NCBI GenBank assembly: GCA_016808115.1
Contig: JAEQBH010005106.1
Location: forward strand, 62,001-126,000
Source of the DNA: Tetrastigma voinierianum
Lineage: Eukaryota; Streptophyta; Magnoliopsida; Vitales; Vitaceae
DNA: 64,000 bases
Direction: 5' to 3'
The stretch's first letter is position 1. The number at the start of each line of letters is the position of its first letter. This document shows, in pieces, positions 1 through 12,974 of this stretch. Under the pieces are notes generated by a model that worked only from the letters and a program-made list of their open reading frames with translations, searched no databases and was not told where the DNA came from. The position numbers and the translations under genes are program-made.

Positions 1-690
1 TCTGGGAGGAGAGCTTGCGGTGCTTTGCCGCTAAGAACGCCTTCGTATCAAAACCCTAAAGGGAAGCCTTTTAGAACCCGAAAATGGTCGGCACTCACAG
101 CTTCGCTTGGACTTAGATATGAAACGACTCAGAGCAGCTATTCTCCCAATCAAACGTTGAATTTCTTTGGTGTTTAAAGGCGGTTGCATTTCACACACGA
201 CTTTTATTTTATCTGGATTTGCCTCTATTCCTCGGCTGTTGACTATGAAACCCAAGAATTTTCCGGCTAAGACCCCAAAGGCGCACTTGGTTGGATTTAA
301 CTTCATGTTATAGTTCTTCAAGACCGGAACGACTACCTAGGTGGGCTACGTGGAGCTCCTACTTCTTAACCGACTCACAAACATGTCATCTATATACCTC
401 CATGGATGCTCCAATCTGCCTCTGAAACATTTTGTTCACTCAAATTCTCCGATATGGTCCAATCGCCTAACCCGAAGGGCATCACCCGGTAATAGTAGTA
501 CCCCGCTCCCATACAATGAGGCCTTCGCTCACTAGGTCCACCCTGAATCTGTTAGATCCCGAGAAGGCGTCCATGTCCGAGGAGCTCGTGGCCACCGTGG
601 GTATCCACTATAAAGCCTAACCGGCGTGGAAGCTATCCTTCAGAGATGCTTTGTTGTCGACAGTGAAGTCAATGTAGAGTCGCCATTTTC
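1..690 (-). mobile_element. Ty3/gypsy reverse transcriptase remnant
   Basis: Read on the minus strand, this stretch encodes most of a Ty3/gypsy reverse transcriptase core. Visible blocks in order are KWRLYIDF near 680, PLPRLGFIVD near 610, YYYRVMPFGL near 460, a degraded tyrosine/aspartate catalytic block near 380 (the consensus is YIDDMLVKS), and KLNPTKCAFG with KFLGFIVNSRGIEANPDKI between about 200 and 310. The last block is typical of plant Athila/Tat-like elements. The frame shifts several times and carries stops, so no working polymerase is encoded. The element runs off the left edge of the window; RNase H and integrase would lie there. Family assignment is firm; the lineage within gypsy is a judgement from motif style. 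Confidence 0.85.
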
Positions 691-3570
691 CGTTGTTACT
701 CGACGAGGACTACATTGCGCCAAACCAAAGGTATTCTAATTTCTGGATGCTGCTCGAGGAGTTTGTTAACTTTCTTCGCTTTCAGCGCGAAACTTCTTCT
801 TTGTCGACTGGTTTGAAGGAGAGGCTGATGTCTCAAATTTCGTGTGTGATCAATTACAAGGTCAATTTCCATATCCTCCCTACTCAGTTAATAATTCTAT
901 TTATTGTTTCAAGAAGCTTTGATGAGGAGGTCCCTAACGCTCACCTGATCCATGTGTACTTCAATGCTCAGTCAGTCGAGCTGTACTCTGCCTCTGGGCT
1001 CTTCCGAGGGCGTAGGTCTGATGTTTACCCAATCTCCCGCGTTCTAGCTCGCCCATGTAGATGTCATATTGCTTTTGCTCTAATGATGCCGAAAGTAGCA
1101 CCCTCGGCTACGCTACGATCTCCGGGAACTATTCCTACCCCATTCGCAGCTGGGAATTTGATAATCCATGATAGCCTGGCGATGGCTCAGAGTGGCATTA
1201 AGGAGGGCTCCGCCTAATAAGATAAAAGAGGAACCTGATGGCATCCACTATGAGGAACTCCTCATCATTGTTATGGCTTCAAAGACGGAATCTCCCAAAG
1301 TAAGCACTAGTCAGATTGGACCAGTGGGCAACACTCTTTCTTCGGAGAATCCCCGCAAGTGGGCGTTGATCGGTTCTAAGTTCTCCTTTTCGATGCCTAT
1401 TTTAATTGATATCGACGCGAAGATGATGTCACTGAGCCTGCCGACCCTCGTGTACCGTTTGCTAATAACAGTCTTATTAATAATGGATCATCATAGATGT
1501 CGCACTTCCACGTCAGAGTCCGAAAAGGCTATGGTAGTGTCTGTACAGGGAGTTCGATATGACTTGCATTTCTAATGTCTCCCCCGACCGATGTTGTAGA
1601 TGAGCCTTCCGATCGAACTGACTCCCAACTCCCGTGAATCCTCCGAAGATCACCTCGGATTTCTCCTGCGCTACCAAAGTGAGTCGAGCCGGCCGACGAG
1701 GTGATGCGGGCAAGTGTCGGTCCTCGACCTTCTACATGCCGGCGAAGATTTCCACGTTGGATCGAATTTTTCAATTTCCTTCCTCGGTGGATGTCACGAT
1801 CATCATTCGATGTCCAAAGATCCCTATGGAATTCCGCAATGCCGTTGAGTCTCTCTTAAATCGTCTGTCTTCTCCCGAGACGACCACCTTAAAAACTTTC
1901 ATGTCATCTCATCTTAAGGACTGTGACACTTGAAGTGTCAGAGGGTGAATTTGGGGTGGATAGCCCACACTGTTGGCTCGAGCTGAGGTGGGCTGGCCAG
2001 GACCACTAACGTTGCCTCGTCTCTTTGGAGACCATTCTCTGATCACCTTTGTCCTTCGTGAGTTTATCCTGTCTCCCTCGTCTCTGGGAACCCCGTTCTA
2101 CCCTTTTAGCCTGGCACTATAAACTGCGTGGAAGAGTTTTCAGCTTAGATAAAGGGCTTATCATCGTTGATGTATTTCTCACTTTGGCGAGCACCTCGGC
2201 CCCGTGCTTGCACGGGGTTCTTTGAGATGGGAAAACATCGGATCTTTCATTTGCCGCCCAGGGCAATGAAGCGGTGATGTAAGCTTCTCATTTGCGATGT
2301 CTACTTTTAATGACTATGCATTAAACCCACCCGAGAAGGCATTAAGGACCTCGGGGTTCTCCTGTGGGCTTTGCTTTATGGTTAGCAAGTGATGGCTCGA
2401 GCTACGGCCTCAGAGGCCGTGAAGGAGTGGGGGAAGCGAGCGATGGATAGCTCTACGAAGGATGGTGTGACGATGGCGAGTGCGATGACTCAGAGCTAAA
2501 GTCGGGCCTTTTAGCGTGATGGCGAAGGCTCACATGCGGGGTCTTGGTATGTGTGGCTCCGTTTGATTCTTACAGGTGGGGTGGTCTACGGGATTAACTG
2601 CGTTACGTCGAGACGTTTCGATCTGAGGGCACTCTACGAACTTTCTTTGGGAGAGGAGTGTAGTGGTAGGTGAGCGGGGATTATATGCGGTTGTACCCAG
2701 AGGCATCCATGGGGCGAGACTCTGTCCTTTCTGAGTTTCAACCGTGTGGCATTTGAGCTCTTCTTTGGAAGTCGAAGCCATTGCTACATGATCGTTCCCT
2801 ATCTGCTTCTTAGATAAGGATGGGTCCATTACCTCTGTTGTTCAACGAGGTATTCCCCTCATTGGATCCTCTCGGGGGGTTTACCAGGGATCAATGCTCC
2901 TTAACGGCTAGTTCTCCTTTAAGTCGACATCCGAGGAGTCGTGGCATTGCTATTCTTTCTGCGGTCGGCGCATTTGTGCAGTGAGTTCCTCAGAGTCTCG
3001 GCGTTGGTCGTGAGGCAGTCTTATCCAACATACGTCGGTATTGGCTGCTAGAGTTTCAGGCGTCTCTTGGTGGTCGACCTATCTAGTGCGCCTTGTTGGT
3101 CTTGCGCTACTGGGGAGATTGGTGTGACTCACCAGCTCCATGTTGGGGTGCAAATTTTTCATCAATCGAATTTAGTTTGTAAAGGCAGTTGTTCATGAGC
3201 GGTAGCAGCCGATGGTGTTTACATCGTCTTTGGTACAGAAACTACTTGTTTGATGAACCCGATGCGTCATAGATCGTCGTCTGACTATAACCTGCTTGAA
3301 AGGATGATCAGGTAAAGGGTGTGCCGTGCATTGCTCTCAGATGTCTAAGTCGATTTAACTGCTATGAGAATGAAAGATTGATGGTTTATGGCATTATTGT
3401 TGTGTACGCTTTTGTGGTAGAATGGGTCGGTATTTATAAAGAAATTGGTTACTTTCCTTATTAGATGGTGATACGGTATCTCCCGTTAGTTGGGAGTTTC
3501 GCTTTTCCTTATCATGGGATCTTTTAAGGGATAATGGAGGGCGTGATCATAGATCGCTAACAATCAGTGG
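691..3570. other. unassigned repeat-like region beside the gypsy remnant
   Basis: This stretch is richer in G and C than the rest of the window and holds medium open frames on the plus strand (693-1217 and 1168-1575) that I do not recognise. A TATA-like motif (ctataaac, near 2120) precedes a stretch that could be the transcribed part of an LTR. No PBS, LTR pair or known domain was identified. The abrupt composition change at about 3.6-3.9 kb, next to a T-run (3611-3628) and an A-run (3839-3858), suggests that the whole interval 1-3.6 kb is one degraded retroelement or a nest of several. Function is unknown. Confidence 0.35.
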
Positions 3571-4309
3571 GCCGCGGATCATGGAGCGGAGCCTTTTCCT
3601 TTAACGAGAGTTTTTTTTTTTTTTTTTTGGGCTACTATGTCAGCAGTGCACAGCGGTGTGAGGTTTTGATTATGAGGGGCACAGATTGGTGTGCTGGCAT
3701 GGGCGGGATCTGCTGCGTGGTGAGCTTCTTCATTGGTGCAGTGCTGACTCCCTTCATAAGGAAGAGGTTTGAGCAACGCCACGGGCGCAGTGCTTCATGT
3801 GTTTCTGCGTGAGGAACTTATAAAGTTCTTCTTTCTTAAAAAAAAAAAAAAAAAAAAAGAGAAGAACTTAATTAGAAACAAAAACTAAAATAATTCAACA
3901 AAATCTATCATGGTTATTTGAGTTTTTTTCTTAAAAAATATGAAAGTGAGCCAAAACATATGTAATGATTGATTTTTCAACCAATTTTTATTTGCCTTTT
4001 TTTACATTTCACATATTCACTTTGATGAACCACAAGGCACGCCTAATAAGATCTTAACATAGAAAAAAACTTTCACGCCTCTAGTTATAATCATAGGCTT
4101 TTAATTCCCAAATAACATGATTGATGAATTAACATGAAATAATCTCACCAAATCCATCTCCTTCTTTACTTCTACTTTGCATCGATAGTGCATATCGTCA
4201 TGATCTATCGGTAGAGGGACTAATTATTTGATTAGAAGAGAGTCAATATTGCAATTCTCCTTAGAAAATAACCACTTCTTTCATAAAGAACTTAAAGTCA
4301 CAATAATTT

Positions 4310-4610
4310 AGGAGCAATCGGCCAGTTGGATTAATCCCGATCAGCCTAACCCAAAAATGAACGAAGCTAATAGTAAATGCTTTCACGTGTTCTTACCTAT
4401 TAAGGAGTGGGAGTAGGACAACGACACACGAGCTTGGTAGGTATGAGAATGGTTTTGTGTCGTTGTCCTAGCCACTTTACTCTTAATAGGTATGAGAATA
4501 GGGAGAGGAGGCATTTGCTATTAGCTGGAGTTCATCCTGGGTAAGATGGTGGGATTAACAACGATAGGGACCACCTGTGTCTGTTTAAGTTCTCATGGTA
4601 GTGGGACATA
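4310..4610. repeat. palindrome of the MYB-unit promoter-like sequence
   Basis: Two arms meet tail to tail at about 4437. Each arm is a copy of the sequence that lies just upstream of the MYB98-like exon 1 copies (compare 6340-6460, 15770-15880 and 25400-25530). Shared words include gctaatagtaaatg, cctattaaggagt and ggacaacgacacac on the left arm, with their reverse complements on the right arm. The arms differ by substitutions and small indels, so this is an old inverted duplication and not a fresh hairpin. The right arm weakly continues to about 4820. Confidence 0.75.
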
Positions 4611-6525
4611 TTCAGGAAGAGCCAAACAATGTTTCTATTACAGCTCAGATATCTGTCCCCTCACTGTGATGATAAATGTGATATATGTGCCGTAATGAAG
4701 ATGATTGGGATATTTCTCATGTTGTCTTTGATCAGCTCATGTTGTGGGAGTAAGCTCACCTGGGTACTAATCTGTAGGCATAAAGACTCTATGTCTAGCA
4801 TCTGTGGCTAAGGCACCGTATGAGCCTGTGAATGTAGGAAAAAAGGCAAATGCGTGGTAAAAATCGACTCGTTATATATTTCCCATGCTGTTCATTTCAT
4901 TTTTAAGAAAAAACTTGAAATTATCATAAACCAGATTTTGTTTAATATTTAATTTTGTTCTAATTAAGTTCTTTAGAAGAAGAAGAAGAACTTTATAAAG
5001 TTCATTATAAGCTTAGCAATATACATGTATGTAACTGGGGTTTATGAATGTATGTATGTATGTGAATGATGAAGAGCATATAAGTTTTTATGGTAACAAA
5101 CTTTTCATCAGTAGTAAGATTTGAATTAGGATTAATACAATTAAGTTGTATTTATTTGGGATTTAAATGAATTTAAGATTGTTTTAATTCCAAGTTTTTT
5201 AGGAAGGAATAAATGTGGTATTTTATGGATTACAGTGTCATATATAGCTTGATGTGTTATGATTGCAGCAATATTAAAGAGCTGTTTTTTCACATTTATT
5301 CATTTTATATTTATTCATTTTATATTACATTATAGAATTTTTATTCCCCCTCCCGATGCTGGGGCTCGACTCCCGATTTCCTCACAGACACATCTTATCT
5401 GTCTATCTGTTGTCATTTGAATTAATATAGATTGAAGAAGACACCAACAAACAAACCACCCCGAGCACATTTAAGTTTATTTGTTTTAATTTATATTTTA
5501 ATTAAGACCATTTGTTCTGCAATTAAGGATAAGAAAAAATTATCAACATTACCTTGACTTGTGTAATTAGTAGTGAATTTAGTAGCTAACAAAATTGGCG
5601 TTTCTTAATAATGTATCTCTAATTAGGGGAACCAACTACTTAATTACTTCTTAAATATTTCATTACACTAAATTCTATTTCAGTTACAATCTCTCTTTTA
5701 CTCTCTCCATAAATTTATGGATAATTTTGTTTAATTTGTTCTTTTAAAAAAAATCACAAATTAATTATTAAATATCAATAGAATATAATGTAGATCAGAA
5801 AAAAAAATTAATTAATTTTTATTTGAAACATGAGAAAATAATAGAAGGTACTCTACTTTACTAATTTAATTAAAAATAAAATTGATCTTTGGAGTTGAGG
5901 GTGAAGAATGAATCTTTGAAGGATTTTTTTGTAAAAATATATTGCTTTACGAGATTGGGAGTGAATAGTCACTTTCGCATAATAGTTAGTTCAGCATCTT
6001 TCCGACATTTTTAAACGTGTTAAAAAGTTTGGTCATGCATTTGCATGTTTTAGAACAAATCCCTCATGGCGTCTCTCGATCCTTGTTGGCTTTTGGCCTT
6101 GGTTGTATGTCGAAGTGGGTAAGCTATTTTGAAAGTTGAAGCGTAATGATCCCGATGGGAAGGGATGTCAGGGTAAGCAAAGTTGTAACCTTTTTCTACT
6201 AGGAAATCAGGATGAGTCTCTGTGATTTATATAGAGAAGCAAAAGACTACTTTGACCTTTTACCAAAATGGAAAATTTAGTAAGGCCTTTGTCCATACCA
6301 TATATAACTTAAAGTCTCAACGGTTGAAGCGTCTTGGCCAGTTAGTTAATCTCAATCAACGGCCGGGATGAACCCGGTAATAGTAAGTAACTTGTTCTCA
6401 GCCTACCTATTAAGAAGTAAGGAATTGAGACAGCCCCGGCATACAAGTGATAGCTCGAAAAAAACACACACACACACCAAAGAATTTTCTCTCGCTTTCA
6501 GGTGCTTTCTTTGTTCCTCTCTCTC

Positions 6526-7132
6526 ATGGATTTATTAAAGTACAAGGAGAATCTTTGGCTTCTCTAAACCCGTGATATTCTTACGAAATTACGTGAAACC
6601 ACCTTATGGGTGGAGGAGGAAGTAGTGGGTTTTCCTTAGAACCATGTTCATCAAAATCTCTTTTCGAGATTTACTATACGGATCATCGATTTACATGTCT
6701 TATACGAAAACCCTCGATTCGAATTTCAAGCAGCTTGTTTGGATCCCTTTGAAAACTTCACATATGGGTCTTCCATGAATCTCGATGTTTACAAATTGAT
6801 CTTTCCCAGCGTCGGAATAATGGCTAAGAATTTTCTAACGATAATGGAGGAGGATATCTATTGCGGCATCATCATCGGCGTGGTGTGGACTCGCCGCCAG
6901 TAAGAATGTGGGGCGAGATTGGGAGTTCAAGCTGTCGAGAAATCAAGTAATAAACTTTGTTATCTTGGATGAAGTGTCATGCATAACGGGTTAGAATCCT
7001 TGTGCAAAAAAAATCAGGTAGTATGAATTCGGCTAAGATATAGTTTCTCAGTTACTTTAAAGACACACAAAGGTAGAAAGAAACCCACAATGATTAAGGA
7101 AGCTGATAGACAATTGAAAAAAACCATGGAGT
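6526..7132 (+). pseudogene. MYB98-like exon 1, copy 1 (broken)
   Basis: Exon 1 of a MYB98-type R2R3-MYB gene. The ATG follows a pyrimidine-rich leader with a CA run, as in the other copies. The copy keeps traces of the acidic N-terminal region shared with Arabidopsis MYB98: a NLDVY block near 6780, an NNGGGG-like tract near 6840, and the block FVILDEVSCI near 6955, which matches the MYB98 block around MPDEISC. The start of the first MYB repeat (KGQWTIEEDK in copies 3 and 4) is badly degraded here near 7100-7130. Several single-base shifts and stops break the frame. MYB98 itself controls synergid differentiation; nothing shows that this copy is functional. Confidence 0.7.
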
Positions 7133-7143
7133 GGAAATTTAAA

Positions 7144-7184
<41 letters not shown>

Positions 7185-7302
7185 GATCTATATAACTCTC
7201 TACTTTATGAAAATGTATAAATTTTATTTTTTTTAATACAGGTTTTTTGATTCTAATGTTTCTTTCTTTGATAACGATGTTTTCTCATTTTCATGCATGA
7301 GG

Positions 7303-7424
7303 CGTGACTCAAGCTGGTGGAGTAGTATGGAGTGAAGAAATGAAGTCGATTTCTCGGATCTTTGAATGGGAGGATAGAGACGGTGCGGAAGAATGAAACG
7401 CAATCATCTCGGGCTAACATTAAG
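7303..7424 (+). pseudogene. MYB98-like exon 2 (R2 repeat), copy 1 (broken)
   Basis: The remains of the exon that completes the first MYB repeat. Across frames it reads LVE, YGV, K-S-ISR, N-GRI and ends with NIK followed by a GT donor (gtttc) at 7425. Comparison with copies 3 and 4 suggests an ancestral exon reading RKWSRISRML, then GRIGKQCRERWHNHL. The tryptophan and GKQCR blocks are shifted out of frame here. No exon for the second repeat (with a GNKWAEIA-type block) follows before the GDSL fragment at 8.2 kb. Confidence 0.65.
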
Positions 7425-8235
7425 GTTTCTTTTGTCTTTCTTCTTCCTTTTGATTTTGAATTTTGATTTTTGATTTTTATGTTCACATAGATTTCATTAT
7501 ATATATATATATATATATCCTTGAGAGATATATGGGTTTTTTCCTTCACTTGAATCAAACCTTGTGTCCATTACCCAAATTCCTTGACCATTAATGGCAT
7601 CTTCCACCATCTCTTGTTTGTTAGCCATCAATATTCCAAATTAGGAATCTTAATTAGAAAAAAATTATACTGCCCTTTTCCCACACCACTTAAAGTGCGT
7701 ACATACATCATCATATATAAAACATATATAGATGAATAAACACTCCTTTACCTCCCAAAATGGTACATAAAATATTAGGGTTTTCTTGTGGAGTGAGTAT
7801 ATATGCTCATTTTCCATCCTTTAGGTAGAAAAGAAATATATGCAATCATCATAGTTCCTAAAGCCGCAAAAGCCTTTGATTGCTACTAATGCTTAAAGAC
7901 AGCATCAAGACACATCAGAGTGAAGTAAAATGTCATTGAATTCTGACGATTCAAAAATCTAATTGATCTATAAAAAATTAAAAATTTTAAGAATAAAATA
8001 TTTAAAAAAAAAAAGAAATTAAAGTTTAGGATGCACTTTATTTTTTAATGGGATGCATGTATTAAAAAGTGACATTATAACTAGGGACCCTATGGTTATA
8101 TCTTAAGCGGTCTTTTTAAAACTATGACCATCATCAGTTGCAGACCTACATAAGGGTTTGAACCCTGAACCTCAAATTTGGAATGTAAAATACTTAGTCA
8201 TCACACTCCTAACAATATTTTCTAGGAGCAAATGC

Positions 8236-10547
8236 TGTCGGATGCAGCCCATCACTGTAACATGGACATGGAATAATAAAATTTAAGATAATTTTTGCAT
8301 CTGCAAAACTTGAAAAGCCCATCCCCCATCCAAGTTCAGGTAACAACAATAGTACTAGTTTAGGTTTGGCAATCAATTATTTTCAATAATATGGGAGAGA
8401 ACAACGAAAATAAGCAAAAAAGTTGTCAAGATGGTGTGAGAGAGATATCATATCATATCATATCATAACTTCGCTTAAAAGGTCAGCATGCATGAGGGGT
8501 GACAAAGAAAGGCCCGGGACCCGTTGATTTGGGTTTGCATTTTTATTGGAAGGAAATTCATGGATCAAAGTTATACTCAAAATGGATTTGAAGATTAATT
8601 CCAGCAAGCAACGCCACCACAAAAATTTCCCCATGAATAATTTAGAAAGCACATGTGGTAGGGACCCACTAACACAGAGTTTTTCTGCCAACCCTCTGTT
8701 TTTCACCATCTTGGATTGATGGAAGAAGACCCAGTTCCCTAGCTAACTCAACACACTGGCTTGCATAAACTCCACTCATTTCGTTTGTTCTTTCAGGTTG
8801 TTCATTGCTTTCCACCATACGGATCTACCAGAGCCAAATAAGGGAGCTTGTTCTCCTAAGAAAAAGTAACCATAGTTTATGATAGACAAGCAACCTTTTC
8901 ATCATACATGTTCTCTCTAGGTTCCTGTTCCTGTTCCTGTTCCTTTTCCTTTAATCAGATATGTTTAACTTCCAATAAAAATATTCACATTTTAATTCCC
9001 ATAAAATATTCTAAAATCTTAAGCAACTGAAAAAACAAGGTCAAATGCAGCCATAGAGCAAGTTTATCACCATTGAAGAAGACACGGCAAAAAGCTTAAA
9101 GGGGTGTTTTTGTTATTGTAATATAAATTGGCACTGTAATGAAGGTGCAGGTGCAGAGTTGCCAGCCATGAAAGTGATGGTGCTTTACAGCACCTGAAAT
9201 GACCACTGCAGCAGGGTCCGAAAGTTAGGCGCCATAACGGGTTTTATTGCCTTCCCACATCTCTTTTGTCTTTTGTTCTTTTGTAGATTGTATATTCATT
9301 TTTCCTATTAATACTATTCTTGTTGCCATCAAAGAGAAAGCAAAATCAATAACTTAATACCACCCATTACAAAAACCATGTTCTGCTCCAGCTAATTTTA
9401 TCCAATAGATTCAGAAATGTTTTTCCTTCTGCAGCCCTAATCCCAATATTAACTGAACTTAAGAAGAATCATACTTTGCATATTGCATCGCCTTCTTCAT
9501 CAACAGGTGGTGGAGTTATAGCACTACTAGCATGGTGGAAGAGCACTCTGCAATCACTGTTTCTAGACATTGAAAGCGGAGCTGAGAGATTATTTCATAA
9601 AAATTTGATTTATATAATAGTTCTAGATGTTTCTAACATTAATTTTATTGACTTTTATCAATCTTTTGTTGTCTATCGAACACCACAGGCTCAAGAGGTG
9701 CTGTTTAGAGTTAGTGCTTGGTGCCATTGATTCAGCAAGACCAACCCACCAAGAATGGAAGATTTACATATGAAGTAGGAACCGCCATTACCCATCTTCA
9801 TTTTCCTTTAAAAGAAGAAAGGTGCTTAGCAAATATATATGCATCCTTGAACTTTACAACAGAATTGTCAATGATAGAAAAGGATAAGAAATTTCTAGCA
9901 TTTCATGTTGTAGTGCATACCACGATATAGACGTCTCTTCAAACTTCAGTTCCAGCTGACAGCTGGTCGCTTGATCACATTAGAGACACTAAGAAAATTC
10001 TCTTACTGGCGAGGTGGATCCAGGGATCCCTGGTGCTTTTGTGAGCTATTTCTCACTTAGTGGTAATGCATTAGCTGAGTGATCAATGGCAACCAAATAC
10101 AATTGTTAGACATAAGAAGTCTTTCATATAACAACTTGCATACATTGAGCATTTTTTATTTCTTTTGATAGGACTTTTTTTTTCCTGTGCTTGGAAAACA
10201 AACCTCTACTATCTCACATTTCTATACAAGACCATTGCTACTTCACTTGGGCCAACACTCAGGGGCGTCTAAACATACAATAAACAAGTGAAATGTGGAA
10301 TTTGAAACATGGAAACCTTTTTTTTTTTTTTTGTTGATAGGCAACATGGAAACCATATATTAGACATGAGAATTTCAACATAGCATATGGAATGTAGGAT
10401 TCCAACCTTCAAATGATGGACTATTCTTCTGAGATTGTCTTTGTACTCTTCAACTGGAACATGCTGCCTTTCACCGGTCCTCCCTGCAAGAGCTGCATCA
10501 TTTGCCCCAAAGAAAACTGTTGTTGCAGCAGGAGGTTTTTTAGAACC
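8236..10547 (-). pseudogene. IAH1-like GDSL esterase fragment, copy A
   Basis: Exons of a plant isoamyl-acetate-hydrolysing-type GDSL esterase/lipase (SGNH hydrolase) on the minus strand. From 5' to 3': exon 3 at 10407-10547, encoding TVFFGANDAAL, RQHVPVEEY and LRRIVHHLK with canonical splice sites; exon 4 at 9475-9547, encoding TPPPVDEEG; exon 5 at 8674-8824, encoding PERTNEMSGVYASQCVELA in one frame and a shifted TEGW block; and exon 6, only SDGLH near 8236-8254 (the catalytic Asp/His block). In the family, FFGAND holds the oxyanion-hole Asn. Exon 1 with the nucleophile Ser and the RGYGGYNTRW exon are absent in this copy. Exons 4 and 5 carry single-base shifts. The copy is truncated and cannot make a whole enzyme. 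Confidence 0.8.
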
Positions 10548-11529
10548 CTGCAAAGAAGCCATATAACGAAACTGCAGGATGAAGAGCTACACAAAGATGA
10601 AATGTACTGTCGCAATGTAAACAAAACTGCAAATTGAAGCGCTGCACAAAGATGTAATATATTGTCACTAAAATTCCAGGCAAACCAGGAGATTGGCTTA
10701 ATCTTCCACAAAAAACTTAGATGTCCCCTTAATAAGCAATATTAAACCTATGATATATAAAATGCCAAACCTGAATGAAATAAACCATTTGCTATGGTCA
10801 AATAACTGCTAATAAAACTTATCCCAGCAGCTAGTTTGTTTGAAAGAGGTATGACTGGGTCAAGAAGAGCTCCTTGGATTTCTTTTTGTATTCTAGCTTC
10901 GTAATTTAAAGCTTGATGAAGAGCTTCTAGACTATAGGACTATCTGCGTCTAGGCTTCACTGGTTTGAAGCTTATGTAAGGGAGATTTTCTCGACTATTT
11001 CGAGCTGCTAAAGATACAAGAGTTCCTTTTTGTTTTGTTTTTGTTTTGTTTTGTTTTTCCACATTTAAGGCAAATAGATCTGTTAAGAAGGCATTAAAAG
11101 TCTACCTTAATTTTTGTCCTTTATGAGAAAAATTTTTGTTAAAGATTTACACAGTCACGAATATCAGAAGCCCAACAACAGGATGAAGATGTGTTCCATA
11201 TGCGATCATGTTTGCATAGACAGCACCAATTAACCAGACTCTAGACCCTCTCTTCAGAGCTGGTTGATTGACAGCATCTTCTGCCAGCCTCCCACCCAAA
11301 CAAACTGATCTTTGATGTTGCCCTCGGAATCCAAGACTCCTTATCCGAGAAGGATGTCACCTTATGAGATGACCAAGACATGTAATAGGATTTGAACTAG
11401 GAACATCCCTTTCTTTGAGATCATCCAACCCAACATATTTTGCAATAGCACAAGTATACATACTAAATTCATTTCAATTTAGAACTGCCTAATCATATCA
11501 GTTATCTTGATATCAAACGCCCCCATTTC

Positions 11530-11820
11530 ATTTTTTATTAGGCAAAAGGGAACTTCATTGAAAGGAAAATGAGTATACAGGGAGCATACAAAAAAAGGCC
11601 CAAGAGGCCAAGGGGTAAAAAAATGAGCAGAAAAAACACAAACCAATCCATAAAATGAGCAAACTCCTAAGCATAACCGTCGAATCTGAACAAAAGAACC
11701 TCAAACAAAAGGAATATCTGATTTAGGTTCAAATCCAACCCAAGCAAAGGAGAGCATATGATAGAGTGTTTTACCGAGGGCTGAGAAAGCAGGATCTTCA
11801 AAGACAATTCTATTTCTATG
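11530..11820 (-). mobile_element. LINE 3' end, truncated by the duplication breakpoint
   Basis: This is the 3' end of an L1-type LINE in minus orientation, collinear with 30459-30745 in the other GDSL block. It starts with a T-rich run (poly-A side) after the target sequence cgcccccatttc and shares the words aggcaaaaggg, aggcccaagaggcca and gagcatatgatagagtgtttta. The copy stops at about 11820, where the other block continues into the LINE reverse transcriptase. The LINE was therefore present before this piece was duplicated. Confidence 0.8.
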
Positions 11821-12855
11821 GGTTGGAAGGTCCGTAGAGTAGAGTTAGGCAAGGGTGTTATTTGCATTAGGGTTTTCCCGATAGTCCAAGACTGTTTGAT
11901 TCCATGTTGAGGCTTTTGATGTAGTTCGAGAAGGGTGTTTGTCTTGGATACTTAGAGCAAAGATTTCTTTGAGAGCTATCTTCTTTTCAGAGCATTCCCA
12001 TGGTTTTTATGGAGTTTCTTGCCCTTCCAGGCAGCCTCTTTGCAATTTTCTGCCACTTGTTTCCTGTTCTACATGGCTTCGACAGAATCTTGTCTCCTCA
12101 ATTCCATACATGTCCTTCTGCATATCAAAAACTGCACTTGTGATATATGATTCCACTTCTATACATATATATAGATGATGGTCAATGGCGGGGCGGACCT
12201 AGAAAATATAGTTAGGAGTGTGATGGCTAAGTATTTTATCTTCCAAATTTGAGGTCAAGGGTTCAAACCCTATGTAAATCTGAAACCGATGATAGTCATA
12301 GTTTTAAAAAGACCGCTTAAGATATAATCATAGGGTCCCTAGTTATAGTGTATCACTTTTTATCACATGTATCCTAAAGGGATCTAGACTTTTAATTTCT
12401 ATTTTGTTTTTAATATTTTTATTCTTAATATATGTATAAATTTTTTTTATAGACACTAGATTTGAATGTTATTCCATTTGCGATTTACTCAAAGGTGTCT
12501 TATGCTGCACCTGCATTAGTAGCTATCGTAGAAGCTTTTGATTATTATATTTCCTTTTTTCTATTTGGAAAGGATGGGAAAATGAAACATATATACTAAT
12601 TTTCCACAAGAAGGTCCCTGACATATTTTTATAAAAATTATTTGGGAGGCATGAGTGTTTTATTCATGTATATGATGATGTGGAGGCATGACCTTTTTGC
12701 AGGAAAAGGAGACATAATTTTTTCTAATTAAGCTTTCTGATTTGGAATATTGAATATTAACAAACAAGACGGTGGAAGACACATTATCAGCAGCTTGTAG
12801 CTGGACTCTTTGATTTAGTGGAAGGAAAAAAAAAAACCCCCATATATCTCCAAGG

Positions 12856-12899
<44 letters not shown>

Positions 12900-12974
12900 G
12901 ATTTGTAGGAGTAAAATAAAATCAAATGTAAGGGAGAAGAAGAAAGACAAAGAAATTTATTTAAGCTGAGATGA

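Larger units (their letters stand above)
4860..8220 (+). repeat. MYB-unit copy 1 (segmental duplication)
   Basis: This interval is homologous throughout to 17470-27300 once insertions are removed, and in part to 14880-17470 and to the reverse complement of 11960-14870. It starts with a block shared with 17470-18240, then an AT-rich block shared with 19920-20515, a promoter-like stretch (about 6240-6525), exons 1 and 2 of a MYB98-like gene, and an 800-bp tail that is also present in the other copies. Between the exons and the tail there are trinucleotide ATA repeats (7144-7182) and a TA run (7500-7518). Confidence 0.8.
8225..11820. repeat. segmental duplicate A of the GDSL block
   Basis: This interval is collinear and highly similar to 27515-30750. 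Both copies hold the same GDSL exons, the same T-run interrupted by ttgttgatag (10318-10338 and 29250-29273), and the same stretch at about 10430-11520 and 29355-30440. Similarity stops abruptly at about 11820, inside the 3' end of a LINE. Copy A therefore lacks everything upstream of that LINE segment, including GDSL exon 1. Confidence 0.88.

Noticed and set aside
3567..3812. An 81-codon plus-strand frame with a hydrophobic segment
   Set aside because: Its phenylalanine run comes from a T-run, it lacks splice or promoter context, and nothing in it is recognised.
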